A stretch of 64,000 bases of DNA, taken from the NCBI RefSeq assembly GCF_014596915.1, contig NZ_JACVWU010000014.1, forward strand, positions 186,001-250,000, read 5' to 3'. Of this stretch, positions 16,091-24,612 are shown in pieces. How positions within the stretch are numbered: the stretch's first letter is position 1; each line of letters begins with the position of its first letter. The notes below the pieces were generated by a model. It was not told the origin of the DNA. It made no database searches and saw only the letters and a list, made by a program, of their open reading frames with translations. The translations under genes and the position numbers were made by a program. This stretch comes from Streptomyces sp. TRM68416. GTDB taxonomy: Bacteria > Actinomycetota > Actinomycetes > Streptomycetales > Streptomycetaceae.

Positions 16091-16134
16091 GGCGGTGCGC
16101 CCCCCCGTCCGCCGCCGGGCGGGGACGCACCGCC
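16091..16134. terminator. Hairpin between convergent genes
   Basis: GGCGGTGCG (16091-16099) and CGCACCGCC (16126-16134) form a 9-bp stem with C-rich and G-rich inner flanks that extend the pairing. It lies between the convergent acetyltransferase and esterase genes and can terminate both. Confidence 0.55.
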
Positions 16135-16145
16135 GGGCCGCCGGC

Positions 16146-17114
16146 TCAGGCGTACGACCGCAGCCAGCGCAGCTTGGCCGCCTCCTGGTACGGGCCGCCG
16201 CCCTCGTGGTCGTTGAAGTCGTAGACCTCGATCCTCTTGTCGTCGTGCGCCCAGGAGTTGAAGGCCGCGTAGATGGTCGAGGGCGGGCAGGTCTGGTCCT
16301 CAAGGGCCGCCGAGAACAGGGCCGGGGCCCGGCCGCGGGCCGCGAAGTGCACGCCGTCGAAGTAGGACAGGGTGCGCAGTGCGTCCTCGGCGCGGCCGCG
16401 GTGCGTCTTGAGGTACAGGCTGATCTCCCGGTACGGGTGACGGTCCGTCATCGTCACCGCGCGCGGGTAGTCGCACAGGAACGGCACGTCCGGCGCGACC
16501 GCCACCAGGTCCGGCACCAGTCCGCCCACCACAAGCGTGATGCCGCCGCCCTGGCTGGCGCCCGTCGCGACCGTCCGCGAGGCGTCGGTGAGCGGATGCG
16601 AACGGGCCGCCTCCACCGCCCGCACCGCGTCCGTGAACACCCGCCGGTAGTAGTAGTTCTCGGGGGCGTCGATGCCTCGCGTCATGAAACCGGGGTACGC
16701 GGGAGCGCCGCCCACCGGGTCCGCGGTGTCGCCGCCACCGCCCCAGGTGCTGCCCTGGCCGCGGGTGTCCATCACGAAGTGCGCCCGGCCCGTGGAGGCC
16801 CACAGCAGGTGCTCGTGCGGCAGTCCGCGCCCACCGCCGTAGCCGACGAACTCCACCACCAGCGGCACCGGCTCCTCGGCCGCCGCGGGCAGCGTCAGCC
16901 AGCCCTTGACCGGGTGACCGCCGAACCCGGCGAACGTCACGTCGTACACCGTCACCGTGGAAAGACCCGTGTCGACCGGTTCGAACCGGGCATCCAGATC
17001 GTGCTCGCGGGCTTCCTGGAGCGTCTTGGTCCAGAACGCGTCGAAGTCCTCGGGCTCCACGGAATCACTGCGGTACTCGCGCAGTTCGTCGAGCGAGAGG
17101 TCGAACCAGGCCAT
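16146..17114 (-). CDS. Acetyl-xylan esterase / cephalosporin-C deacetylase family hydrolase
   Basis: The 322-residue alpha/beta hydrolase contains the nucleophile elbow GASQGG (S187). The acid is D273 in LEDQTCPPST and the base H303 in NDHEGGG, the triad layout of the AXE1/CE7 family. FVMDTRGQGSTWGGG is another hallmark of CE7. No signal peptide is seen, so it should act in the cytoplasm on imported acetylated oligosaccharides. Length equals that of typical CE7 enzymes. It fits the plant-polysaccharide theme of later genes in the window. Confidence 0.92.
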   Translation of the reverse strand: MAWFDLSLDELREYRSDSVEPEDFDAFWTKTLQEAREHDLDARFEPVDTGLSTVTVYDVTFAGFGGHPVKGWLTLPAAAEEPVPLVVEFVGYGGGRGLPHEHLLWASTGRAHFVMDTRGQGSTWGGGGDTADPVGGAPAYPGFMTRGIDAPENYYYRRVFTDAVRAVEAARSHPLTDASRTVATGASQGGGITLVVGGLVPDLVAVAPDVPFLCDYPRAVTMTDRHPYREISLYLKTHRGRAEDALRTLSYFDGVHFAARGRAPALFSAALEDQTCPPSTIYAAFNSWAHDDKRIEVYDFNDHEGGGPYQEAAKLRWLRSYA

Positions 17115-17354
17115 GGGGAACCACCTTTGTGAAGGACGTGCCGGTGATCACACCGTACGTGGGTGATCGGACCTTTCGCCAGAGTGCTGTCCGGTCGCAC
17201 TCCGACGTCGGCGTCATGACACGAGTCGTTTGCGCGACGAAGGCACTGTTCACGGGGGTTCAATTGGTTGACGCGGGATGGCGGCGAAGACTCCGGTCGG
17301 CCGCGGGCTGGGCGCAGATGATCGGGTCACCGCCGCGGGAACCTGCTCTTGGCG

Positions 17355-17865
17355 GCGGCTCCACTCCGGCCCGGTGCGCGCCCGCTGCCGGTGGCGTGCG
17401 GCGAGCCGGTGGGCGATGGGCGGTGGGCGGTGGGCGGCGCGGCGTACCGTGAAGTGCCCGAGCAGGATCAGGGCCGCCCTGTGCTGTCAGACCTCCGCCT
17501 CTCCCGGCGCAGGGGCCACGCTCCGGCCGCGGGGGCCGAGCCGGACGTCGACCGTCTCCCCGAGCCGGGTGCCGGCGGGGACGCGCGCCATGGTCGTACG
17601 CGAACGACTCTGCGCGTCCGTCCAGCGCACGGTCACGGGCTCGGTCACGTGCTCGGCCGGACGGCACCGCGGTGGGACGCGCCGAGAGGACGCGCCGTTG
17701 CCCGGGCCTCGCCGTGCTCCCCGCAATCCCCGCACGGGCGGCGCGCCCACCGGCGGCAGCACAGCCGCCGCCGACACCGCCCAGGCCTCGACGATGTCCG
17801 ACCGGCGCCGCAGCCGCCGGCCACCTGCCCGTCTCCTCACAAGGGCCCGGGCATTCCGGGCACGG
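17355..17865 (-). pseudogene. Decayed Rv1733c-like membrane protein gene
   Basis: The minus strand shows an N-terminal part (VRRRAGGRRLRRRSDIVEAW, AVSAAAVLPPVGAPPVRG) and a middle part (VRWTDAQSRSRTTMARVPAG). Both match the actinobacterial Rv1733c family. After the stop at 17487 the expected C-terminus (AALILLGHFTVRRA, then RARTGPEWSRR) appears in another frame at about 17360-17480. So the gene has at least one frameshift and probably a lost transmembrane portion. The family has two membrane segments and unknown function. The remnant lies just after a ferredoxin-reductase-like gene. No other gene is seen between 17115 and 17869. Confidence 0.55.
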
Positions 17866-17869
17866 AGGG

Positions 17870-18680
17870 TCAGCCGAAGCGTTCGATCCGGATACGGTCC
17901 ACCGGCTGGCCTGCCTGGACGAGCAGGCGCGAGGCGTGCTCGGCGAACCCGTTCGAGCCGCACACGTAGGCCTCCCACCCACCGGGCGGACGCTCGGCCA
18001 GGAGCGCCGCCACATGCGCGGCCGACACACGTCCCACCGGCACACCGTGCGGGGCGCTGCGCGTGAACACGGGCGTCGTCTCCGCGCCGTACTCCCGCGC
18101 GTAGATCAGCTCCTCGGGGCTGCGCGCCGAGACCAGCAGCCGCAGCGGCACGTCCAGGGCGCGCGCCCGGTGGTGCCGCACCATCGACATCAGCGGTACG
18201 ACCCCGGATCCGGCGCCGAGCAGCAGCGCGGGCCGGTCCCCGGGCCAGGCGAAGAAGCCGCTCAGCGGGCCGCGCACCTGCACCTGGTCGCCGGGCCGGG
18301 CCACCGTGTGGAACCAGCCCGAGACCTCGCCGCCCTCGACATGGTCCAGGGTCAGCTCGATGTGCCCGGAGTCGTCGGGAGCGGAGGCGAGGGAGTAGTG
18401 GCGCTGGGCGGTGTAGCCGTCCTCGGCGGTCAGCCGCAGCATCAGGTGCTGGCCGGGCAGATGGCCAGCCCAGCCGGGCACCGCGAAGCGGAAGGTCGCG
18501 GCGTGCGGGGTCTCGCGCCGGATCTCGGTGAGGGTGGCGGTCTGCCACTGCGTCGCCGTCCCCTGGTGCACGGCGATGCGTCCGGGCACGGCGAACCGGG
18601 TGGGGGGAGCGAAGGTGCCGGCCACCGGAAGGTCTGCCTCAGCTCCCGGAAGTTCTGCCTCCGCCACACGAAAATCTGCC

Positions 18681-18688
<8 letters not shown>
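17870..18688 (-). CDS. FAD/NAD(P)-binding oxidoreductase (ferredoxin reductase family)
   Basis: The 272-residue protein shows the flavin-binding motif RHYSLAS, the NAD(P)-binding GAGSGVVPLMSM and the C-terminal YVCGSNGF. These make it a ferredoxin:NADP reductase-like electron-transfer module. GTG 18688 overlaps the upstream molybdopterin gene by 8 bases, indicating translational coupling. The N-terminus consists of three 7-residue repeats (VTEADFR, VAEAELP, GAEADLP). The pair likely acts as an electron-transfer system for a sulfite-oxidase-like enzyme. The reductase would supply or accept electrons using NAD(P)H. Confidence 0.85.
18626..18688 (-). repeat. Three tandem 21-bp repeats at the start of the reductase gene
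   Basis: On the minus strand three 21-bp units (18668-18688, 18647-18667, 18626-18646) each contain the GAGGCAGA core. They encode VTEADFR, VAEAELP and GAEADLP. Repeat number could vary between strains by slippage without changing the frame. Confidence 0.6.
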
Positions 18689-19286
<598 letters not shown>

Positions 19287-19457
19287 ACGAGTGGTGCCTC
19301 CAGGCCGGCGCGCGGCGGCCCGCGGGTCGGGCGTGATCAGTACGTTGTTCATTCAACCGTACGTGCCCCGGCGTGCGGGAATAGCCATCGGCCGATCTTG
19401 CTTGGCGTCTGTGGCGGTGAACCCCGCCCGCGGGGCAGTGAAGGAGTGTGGGAGCAG

Positions 19458-20180
19458 ATGTCCACGGCGCACGAGGCGGTCCTCGACAACCCGGCCCTGG
19501 CCTCCCTGACCGGCCCGCACGCCCGGTTCGCCGAGCGGCGCGGCCGGGTGCTGCGCTACCCCGCCGACGTGTCGCCCTGGGTCGCCCTGCCCGACGACCC
19601 GGCGGACGGCGACTGGGCCGACGTGGCGGAGCTCGCCGGCCCCGGGGCGCAGGCCCTGCTCATCGGATTCCGCGGCACGGTCCCCGAGGGCTGGGAGGTC
19701 ACCTTCCGCGCCGAAGGGGTGCAACTGGTGGACGACGGCGTGGCCGCCGTACCGGACCCGGAGGCGGTCCGCCTCGGCCCTGCCGACGTACCCGAGATGC
19801 TCGACCTGGTCGCGCGCACCCGACCCGGCCCCTTCCTGCCCCGCACCCTGGAACTCGGCACCTACCTGGGCATCCGGCGCGACGGCGCCCTGGTCGCCAT
19901 GGCGGGGGAGCGGCTGCACCCGCCGGGCTGGACGGAGATCAGCGCGGTCTGCACCGACCCGGCCGCCCGCGGCCAAGGGCTGGCCGGGCGCCTGGTACTC
20001 GCCGTCGCCCACGGCATCAAGAAGCGCGGCGAGACCCCGTTCCTCCAGGCGGCGGCCGACAACACGGGCGCCGTCCGCCTGTACCAGGCCCTGGGCTTCC
20101 GGCTGCGCGGCACCACGGTGTTCATGGGCACGCGCGTCCCCGAACACCGCACCCACGAACGGCTGGTGGCGGCAGGGTAG
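19458..20180 (+). CDS. GNAT-family N-acetyltransferase
   Basis: The 240-residue protein has a C-terminal GNAT fold of the FR47 type: WTEISAVCTDPAARGQGLAG (the acetyl-CoA-binding P-loop), then FLQAAADNTGAVRLYQALGF. The N-terminal half is less conserved. ATG 19458 follows AAGGAG at 11 bases. It is divergent from the molybdopterin oxidoreductase gene. The substrate is unknown. Confidence 0.87.
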   Translation: MSTAHEAVLDNPALASLTGPHARFAERRGRVLRYPADVSPWVALPDDPADGDWADVAELAGPGAQALLIGFRGTVPEGWEVTFRAEGVQLVDDGVAAVPDPEAVRLGPADVPEMLDLVARTRPGPFLPRTLELGTYLGIRRDGALVAMAGERLHPPGWTEISAVCTDPAARGQGLAGRLVLAVAHGIKKRGETPFLQAAADNTGAVRLYQALGFRLRGTTVFMGTRVPEHRTHERLVAAG

Positions 20181-20339
20181 GCGGTCCACCACCTTCGGTC
20201 GTGCGCAGTGCTCCGCCGTCAGCAGCACGGCACCCCGCCACAGCTTCCGGCGCAGCAGGAGCACCATGCTTGAGGGCGTGCATCGGAAGTGGTCGCCCGG
20301 CTGCGCTGGGAGGGGGCACTCTCGTCCCAGGTACGAGTT

Positions 20340-20830
20340 CGTCGGTCGTTCTGGCCGGCTTCCTTGGCCTTCGGGACGAGTTGGCCAAGGCCGAGGACGC
20401 CTACGCCGCGGGTGTCCTGGCCAATCGGCAGGTCTCCGAGCTGGATGCCGCGGGCTGGGCGGGGGTTCCCGAAGATCAGGTCTCTGGCCGGCTCGACGGG
20501 CTTCCCTTGGGTTCGGGCATCACGGAGACGGTGGCGTGGTGTTGGCACAACGGGTTGGTGCCCGTACTGGCAACCCTGGCCTGGTCGCCAGTCGGCAGCT
20601 ACCTGACTGACCGCTTCGGCTTCCACGCGTTCTGCGGACCTCGGCCGGAGACCACCGGCGGCCGGTTCACAGGCCGGGTCGCCCGTCACTTCGACGAGTA
20701 CGGCAGCCGACGGCGCGGGGATGTTGTGATCCTGGGGCTGCTGGTTGCGCTGCGATGTGCGGACGCCGTGGTCAGATCCCAGGTCCGTAACCGGGGTTTG
20801 GCTGCCGGCGGGGGGTCCACCACTCGGTGA
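20340..20830 (+). CDS. Hypothetical protein (start uncertain)
   Basis: An open frame with coding-like composition (FLGLRDELAKAEDAYAAG, QVSELDAAGWAGVPEDQVSG, WCWHNGLVPVLATLAW) ends at 20830. No convincing start or ribosome binding site is visible; the frame is open well upstream of any plausible start. The composition is less extreme than that of neighbouring genes. No family is recognised. It may be a truncated accessory gene, since decayed mobile sequence begins shortly after it. The 20181-20339 stretch shows nothing. Confidence 0.35.
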
Positions 20831-21110
20831 GCCCCCACACCGCGAGCGCGAGCGCGGCCAAGGCTACGAGTGCCGCGACCCAGGGGCGGTGCACCCATCT
20901 GGTGGCCAACGCCCAGGCGAAGAGCGGAACCAGTGCGCCGCCGAGCACGATGAGCGGCAGATCGATGACGAGTACGCTCAGATCGCGGGCATGGCCCTCG
21001 AATCCTCCGTCGATATTGACCGCGGCCCGCGGTGCCCAGGCAAGCGGCGCGACTGTCGCACCGAGGCCGGCGAGTAGGCATCCGGCGCCGCCCTCAGTCT
21101 TCGGGTTCAT
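20772..21110 (-). CDS. Small integral membrane protein
   Basis: The 112-residue protein has three hydrophobic segments: AGCLLAGLGATVAPLAWA, LPLIVLGGALVPLFAWAL and VAALVALAALALAVW. It ends with a polar tail. ATG 21110 is used; the ribosome binding site is weak and upstream in-frame starts exist. It overlaps the 3' end of the convergent hypothetical gene. No family is recognised. Confidence 0.55.
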   Translation of the reverse strand: MNPKTEGGAGCLLAGLGATVAPLAWAPRAAVNIDGGFEGHARDLSVLVIDLPLIVLGGALVPLFAWALATRWVHRPWVAALVALAALALAVWGLTEWWTPRRQPNPGYGPGI

Positions 21111-21334
21111 ACCCGTGGCCCGTTGCGCGGTTCTCTCGCCCATGCCCGTGATGGACGCGGCGGCGTGGTGCACGGTTCCGACAGAGCGGCCGCGTGGTGT
21201 AACAGCGAACGGTTGGCCTGTTGTGATGTGACGCGCGGTCCGGGTGCTGTACCGAGGGCCAGGGGGCGGCCACTCCGTGCTGATGGCAATAGGCGTACAG
21301 GTCCGAGAGATCGACGATGCCGAGGGTCCGACCG

Positions 21335-21430
21335 TGCGGATCGCGATCGTGTGCGACAACTTCTCCCCGCACCTGACCACGAAGAAGTGCCATTGGGTGG
21401 GCGCCTGGGTGGCGGCAAACAATGAGGTTC
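21335..21430 (+). pseudogene. IS630-family transposase fragment
   Basis: The frame reads VRIAIVCDNFSPHLTTKK, then VGAWVAANNEV. This is the DDE-domain segment around the second catalytic Asp of IS630 transposases. The flanking N- and C-terminal parts are absent. A longer IS630 piece on the opposite strand lies at 22971-23547. The surrounding 21111-21500 stretch shows no other gene. Confidence 0.6.
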
Positions 21431-21479
21431 TTCAGCGGTGCCGCTCCAGAGTGAGTACGGCTTTGGCAATTGGCGTTAT

Positions 21480-21866
21480 GCGGTTCGGGCTGCAGCGGGC
21501 GTGCCGGAAGATCCGCCAGGACTTAGGGACACCCTGGTCTTCTGGACCTCTATCGCCCGTTCCGCCACCTCGGCCAGCCGCTGCAGCCTTGCGATCTCCT
21601 CACTCAACTGCCGCTGCCGGGCCCGGAGCCGCTCCGAGGGGTTCGCCTGCGGATCCTTGAAGATCGCGGTGATCTCGTCGATGAGGGAAGCCGAGTTCAC
21701 GGTAGAAGAGGATCTGCTGGAGACGGACCAGGTCAGCCTCACTGTAGAGCCGGTATCCGGCCTGGCTGCGGTCACTGGGCGAGAGCAGCCCTGCCTTGTC
21801 GTAGTGAGGCAGTGTCCGCACCGTCACCCCGGCGAAGGCCGAGACTTGCCCCACGGAGTAGCTCAT
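21480..21866 (-). pseudogene. Frameshifted, truncated MerR (TipA-like) regulator
   Basis: Starting at ATG 21866 the product reads MSYSVGQVSAFAGVTVRTLP, HYDKAGLLSPSDRSQAGYRL, YSEADLVRLQQILFYRELGF, a MerR winged helix. After GFP the frame breaks by one base and continues as LIDEITAIFKDPQANPSERL, RARQRQLSEEIARLQ in another frame. This is the linker coiled coil of TipA-type regulators. The C-terminal ligand-binding domain is missing. The upstream region still holds a MerR-style promoter. Confidence 0.7.
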
Positions 21867-21898
21867 CCACCTGCCCTTTCGTCGGTACACAGCCTCAA

Positions 21899-21920
21899 GC
21901 CTGACGTAAGGGGAGAGTCA
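21899..21920 (-). promoter_or_regulatory. MerR-type promoter/operator of the broken regulator
   Basis: On the minus strand TTGACT (21915-21920) is followed by CTCCCCTTACGTCAGG, whose CCTTACGTCAGG part is a 10/12 palindrome centred on ACGT. MerR-family promoters place such a dyad in a long spacer between the -35 and -10 elements. The regulator downstream is frameshifted. Confidence 0.45.
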
Positions 21921-21964
21921 ACTCGCGCTCGCTGAGCCTCGGAGGCGAAGACGGACAGGGCAGC

Positions 21965-22137
21965 ATGATCCGCCGCTACAACATCTGGCTGACCCTTGAG
22001 CGCGGTGTGTCCGCGGTGGCGATTGTAGGTGTGCAGCCGGCCGGGGAAGGCGTCGCGTCGTTCCTGTTCAGAGCGGTAGGGGCGGGCGTAGGCCCATTCG
22101 TCCGGCGCCCCCGTGAACCACCAGCCGTGATCATTTG
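21965..22137 (-). pseudogene. IS481-family transposase C-terminal fragment
   Basis: The minus strand reads DEWAYARPYRSEQERRDAF, then LHTYNRHRGHTALKGQP. This is the conserved C-terminal end of IS481-type integrase-core transposases, including the HRxHTAL motif. The catalytic core is absent. Confidence 0.65.
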
Positions 22138-22160
22138 AAGGCGCTGCCTGGGCTCGCGCC

Positions 22161-22892
22161 ATGAAGATCACGTACGAGTGGCGGGGCGACATCGACGACG
22201 CCGCGCTCGACGCGCTGCACACGAAGGGTATTGGCCACCCGGCCCCGAGCGCCGGCTGGGCGGCCCGGCTCCGGCGCCACAGCCTCGGCTGGGGCTGCGC
22301 ACGCGCAGGCGGCGGACTCGTCGGCTTCGTCAACGTCGCGTGGGGCGGTGGCAGTCACGCGTTCGTCCTCGACACCGTGGTCGCGGACGACCACCGCCGC
22401 TCCGGCGTCGGGGCCGCACTCGTCGCGGAGGCCACCCGGCGGGCCCGCGAGGCGGGCTGCGCGTGGCTCCACGTCGACTTCGAGGAGGACCTGCGGCCGT
22501 TCTCCCTCGACGCCTGCGGATTCACGCCGACCACGGCCGGCCTCCTCGCCCCCTGGCTCCTCGGCCGACCCGTCCCCGGCCGTACCATACGGTCCTACCT
22601 ACAGGGAGGTGTCGTGAAGCGGCGATGGAAATGGATGCTGGTCTGCAGCGTTCCCGCGCTCGGGTTCTCGGGGCTCGCCGTCGCGGCGCTCGTGGCGTTC
22701 GTCGCCGACGGCCCGACGGCCGAGTTCTGGTTCCCCACCAAGGACTCGGACAGCATGATGAGCGCCCGGGGCGCGTCCCTCTCCTATGCCCTCATGGCGG
22801 CCCTCAGCTTCGAGTTGGCGCGGGTCATGTCGAAGGGCGCCGACCGGACCGGACCGGCGGATGGCGAGGACCCGCCCACCGGCGCCCGCTGA
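22161..22892 (+). CDS. GNAT acetyltransferase read through into a small membrane protein
   Basis: The 243-residue frame has a GNAT domain over roughly residues 1-135: HAFVLDTVVADDHRRSGVGA (CoA-binding region) and WLHVDFEEDLRPF, then CGFTPTTAGL. Then come a linker (GRPVPGRTIRSYLQGG) and a part with two hydrophobic segments (WMLVCSVPALGFSGLAVAAL and ASLSYALMAALSFELA). A GTG at 22614 with GGGAGGT just upstream would start the membrane part as a separate 92-residue protein. The frame shows no stop between the two parts. It may be a true fusion or two genes whose intervening stop was lost. Confidence 0.65.
   Translation: MKITYEWRGDIDDAALDALHTKGIGHPAPSAGWAARLRRHSLGWGCARAGGGLVGFVNVAWGGGSHAFVLDTVVADDHRRSGVGAALVAEATRRAREAGCAWLHVDFEEDLRPFSLDACGFTPTTAGLLAPWLLGRPVPGRTIRSYLQGGVVKRRWKWMLVCSVPALGFSGLAVAALVAFVADGPTAEFWFPTKDSDSMMSARGASLSYALMAALSFELARVMSKGADRTGPADGEDPPTGAR
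22614..22892 (+). CDS. Possible internal start: small two-TM membrane protein
   Basis: GTG 22614 follows GGGAGGT (22604-22610) at 3 bases. A 92-residue protein beginning VKRRWKWMLVCSVPALGF would have a basic start and two membrane segments. It is in frame with the GNAT gene upstream, so it may be made both fused and alone, or only alone. Confidence 0.45.
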   Translation: MKRRWKWMLVCSVPALGFSGLAVAALVAFVADGPTAEFWFPTKDSDSMMSARGASLSYALMAALSFELARVMSKGADRTGPADGEDPPTGAR

Positions 22893-22910
22893 CACCGCCG
22901 ACGAACGAAC

Positions 22911-22953
22911 ACAGGGTCCCCGCCCGCGGAGAAACTGCAGGCAGGGGCCCTGT
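22911..22953 (+). terminator. Hairpin after the GNAT/membrane gene
   Basis: ACAGGG (22911-22916) pairs with CCCTGT (22948-22953), and the inner TCCCC can pair with GGGG plus a G-U. It follows the stop at 22892 by 18 bases. Confidence 0.5.
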
Positions 22954-22970
22954 TCAGGAGTGTGGGCTAC

Positions 22971-23547
22971 TCATATCACTCGCCCGTCGGTCGGCGGGAT
23001 GTCGTACAGGGCCAGGACCTGGTGCATCTTGGTGATGAAGTCCAGGTCGGTGGACGCCTTCCAGGTGGTCGTGGCCTGCCAGGAGACCTTGCCGTCGCGC
23101 AGGATGCGGCGCAGGCTCTCCCGGCTGATCGTCGCAACCACGTGCCGTTCGACCAGGTGGGCTGCGAGTTTGGCAAGGCTCCAGGTGGAGAAGGCGGCGA
23201 TGTTCCAGTCGGCGGGGGACGTCCGGGCGATCAGGCGGATGTGCTCGCGCACCCGCTCACTGATCGTCTGGGGGCGTCCCCCGCTCCATTTTGGGGTCCA
23301 GCGCGTCGAACCCCCGCTCGTTGAAGGCGTGGATGACGTCGCGGACGTAGTCCTCGCTGACCTGCATCAGCGAGGTGATGTCCTTGACCGTCTGGCCCTG
23401 GGCGGACATCAGCACCACGATCGCCCGCCGCAGCCGGACCGGGTCCTTCGCGGTCCGGCTGATCCGCTGCAGCCGACGTCCCTCGTCCATGCTGACCGGC
23501 CGGAGGAAATCACTCGGTCGACGTCCCACGACCACCTCCAAGATCAA
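22971..23547 (-). pseudogene. IS630-family transposase, frameshifted and 3'-truncated
   Basis: The N-terminal frame reads DEGRRLQRISRTAKDPVRLR, SLMQVSEDYVRDVIHAF, the helix-turn-helix part of IS630. Near 23255 the frame shifts to VREHIRLIARTSPADWN, WSLAKLAAHLVERHVVATIS and WKASTDLDFITKMHQVLALY. The DDE catalytic half, starting ICVDEFGPLNL in intact relatives, is missing. The TCCAAGA-CTTGA-TCTTGGA dyad just upstream (about 23535-23553) may be promoter or terminal sequence. Confidence 0.75.
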
Positions 23548-23616
23548 GTCTTGGAGACAGTCTGCTGACCACCGGGCAGCACGTCGGTTACCCGGTCAAC
23601 GATGCGAGCCGAGCCA

Positions 23617-24306
23617 CTAGACATGCTCGAGTTGGTCAGCCAGGCCGGCCAGATCGTCGGCGTGCAGGTCGAACCCGTCCGAGGAGGTAGGCCGGTCGCC
23701 GACGGGGCGGGCGACGTAGGCAGTGCGCAGGCCGAGGCGCCGTGCTCCGCGCAGGTCCCAGGTGTGGGCGGCGACCATCAGAAGCCGCTCCGGCGGTCGT
23801 TCCGAGACGGTGACGGCCAGCTGGTAGACCGCTGGGTCCGGCTTGTAGGTGCGGGCGTCTTCGGCGGACAGGGCCTGGTGCCAGCGCAGTCCAGCGTGGG
23901 CGTTGATTCCCAGCAGCGCCGTCCGGCTCGCATTGGAGAGTCCGATGAGTGGGAACCGTTCGGCGAGTCGGGCGAGCCCTGCCACGGTGTCGGGCCACGG
24001 TGGGAGCCTGCGACCTGACAGGGCCAGTGCCGCTACGGCGGTCGGGTCGTCGACTCCGGCGGCGTCGGCGACGAGCCGGGCGGCTTCCAGGTCGAGGACG
24101 TCGCTGGTGACGTAGGGCCGGGCGCCGTCGAGGATGCGGCGTTGCTCGCGGTCGATGTGCTGCTGCCACAGCGACAAGAGCTGCTCGACCCTGGAATCGT
24201 CGAGAGAGGGGGCGAGTTCACGAATGCCGGCGCGGATACCAGCGGGTTCGTCGACGAGCGTGCCGAGCACGTCGAACACGACGGCATCGATCTCCGGCTC
24301 TGACAT
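23617..24306 (-). CDS. Haloacid dehalogenase-type hydrolase
   Basis: The 229-residue protein has HAD motif I (VVFDVLGTLVDE), motif II near LIGLSNAS, the conserved Lys in TYKPDP and motif III around MVAAHTWDLRGARRLG. It resembles type II 2-haloacid dehalogenases; the HTWDL element and ALSAEDARTYKPDP are typical of that group. ATG 24306 has AGGAGA 10 bases upstream. It appears intact although embedded in IS debris. Whether it dehalogenates or is a phosphatase is unclear. Confidence 0.82.
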   Translation of the reverse strand: MSEPEIDAVVFDVLGTLVDEPAGIRAGIRELAPSLDDSRVEQLLSLWQQHIDREQRRILDGARPYVTSDVLDLEAARLVADAAGVDDPTAVAALALSGRRLPPWPDTVAGLARLAERFPLIGLSNASRTALLGINAHAGLRWHQALSAEDARTYKPDPAVYQLAVTVSERPPERLLMVAAHTWDLRGARRLGLRTAYVARPVGDRPTSSDGFDLHADDLAGLADQLEHV

Positions 24307-24499
24307 GAGAGAGGTTCTCCTGGACGAAAGTAGGGGCGCAAGAGTGGCTGTTGGCCGAACGCGGCTGGACGCCACCCGGATTCCCGAACCGCACGACCTG
24401 TACGTCAACGTCGCCAACCACCGCGCCCACCAAGCCGCAACGCTCGACCGGCGCGCCACCCCGGAGTAGGCCCCCCGAGCGAGCGACCGGCAGTTCGGA

Positions 24500-24612
24500 G
24501 ACGCACCGCAGCTCTGGCAGGCTTCCTGCACACCTACAACTACCATCGCTGCCACACCGCACTCGACGGTCGGCCACCCGTCAGCCGTGTAAACAACGCT
24601 GCGGCTCAATAC
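24500..24612 (+). pseudogene. IS481-family transposase C-terminal fragment
   Basis: The plus strand reads LAGFLHTYNYHRCHTALDG, then RPPVSRVNNAAAQY. This is the end of an IS481-type transposase. Its 3' end overlaps the last bases of the convergent monooxygenase gene. The 24307-24499 stretch holds only a short frame (LYVNVANHRAHQAATLDRR) that I do not recognise. Confidence 0.6.
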
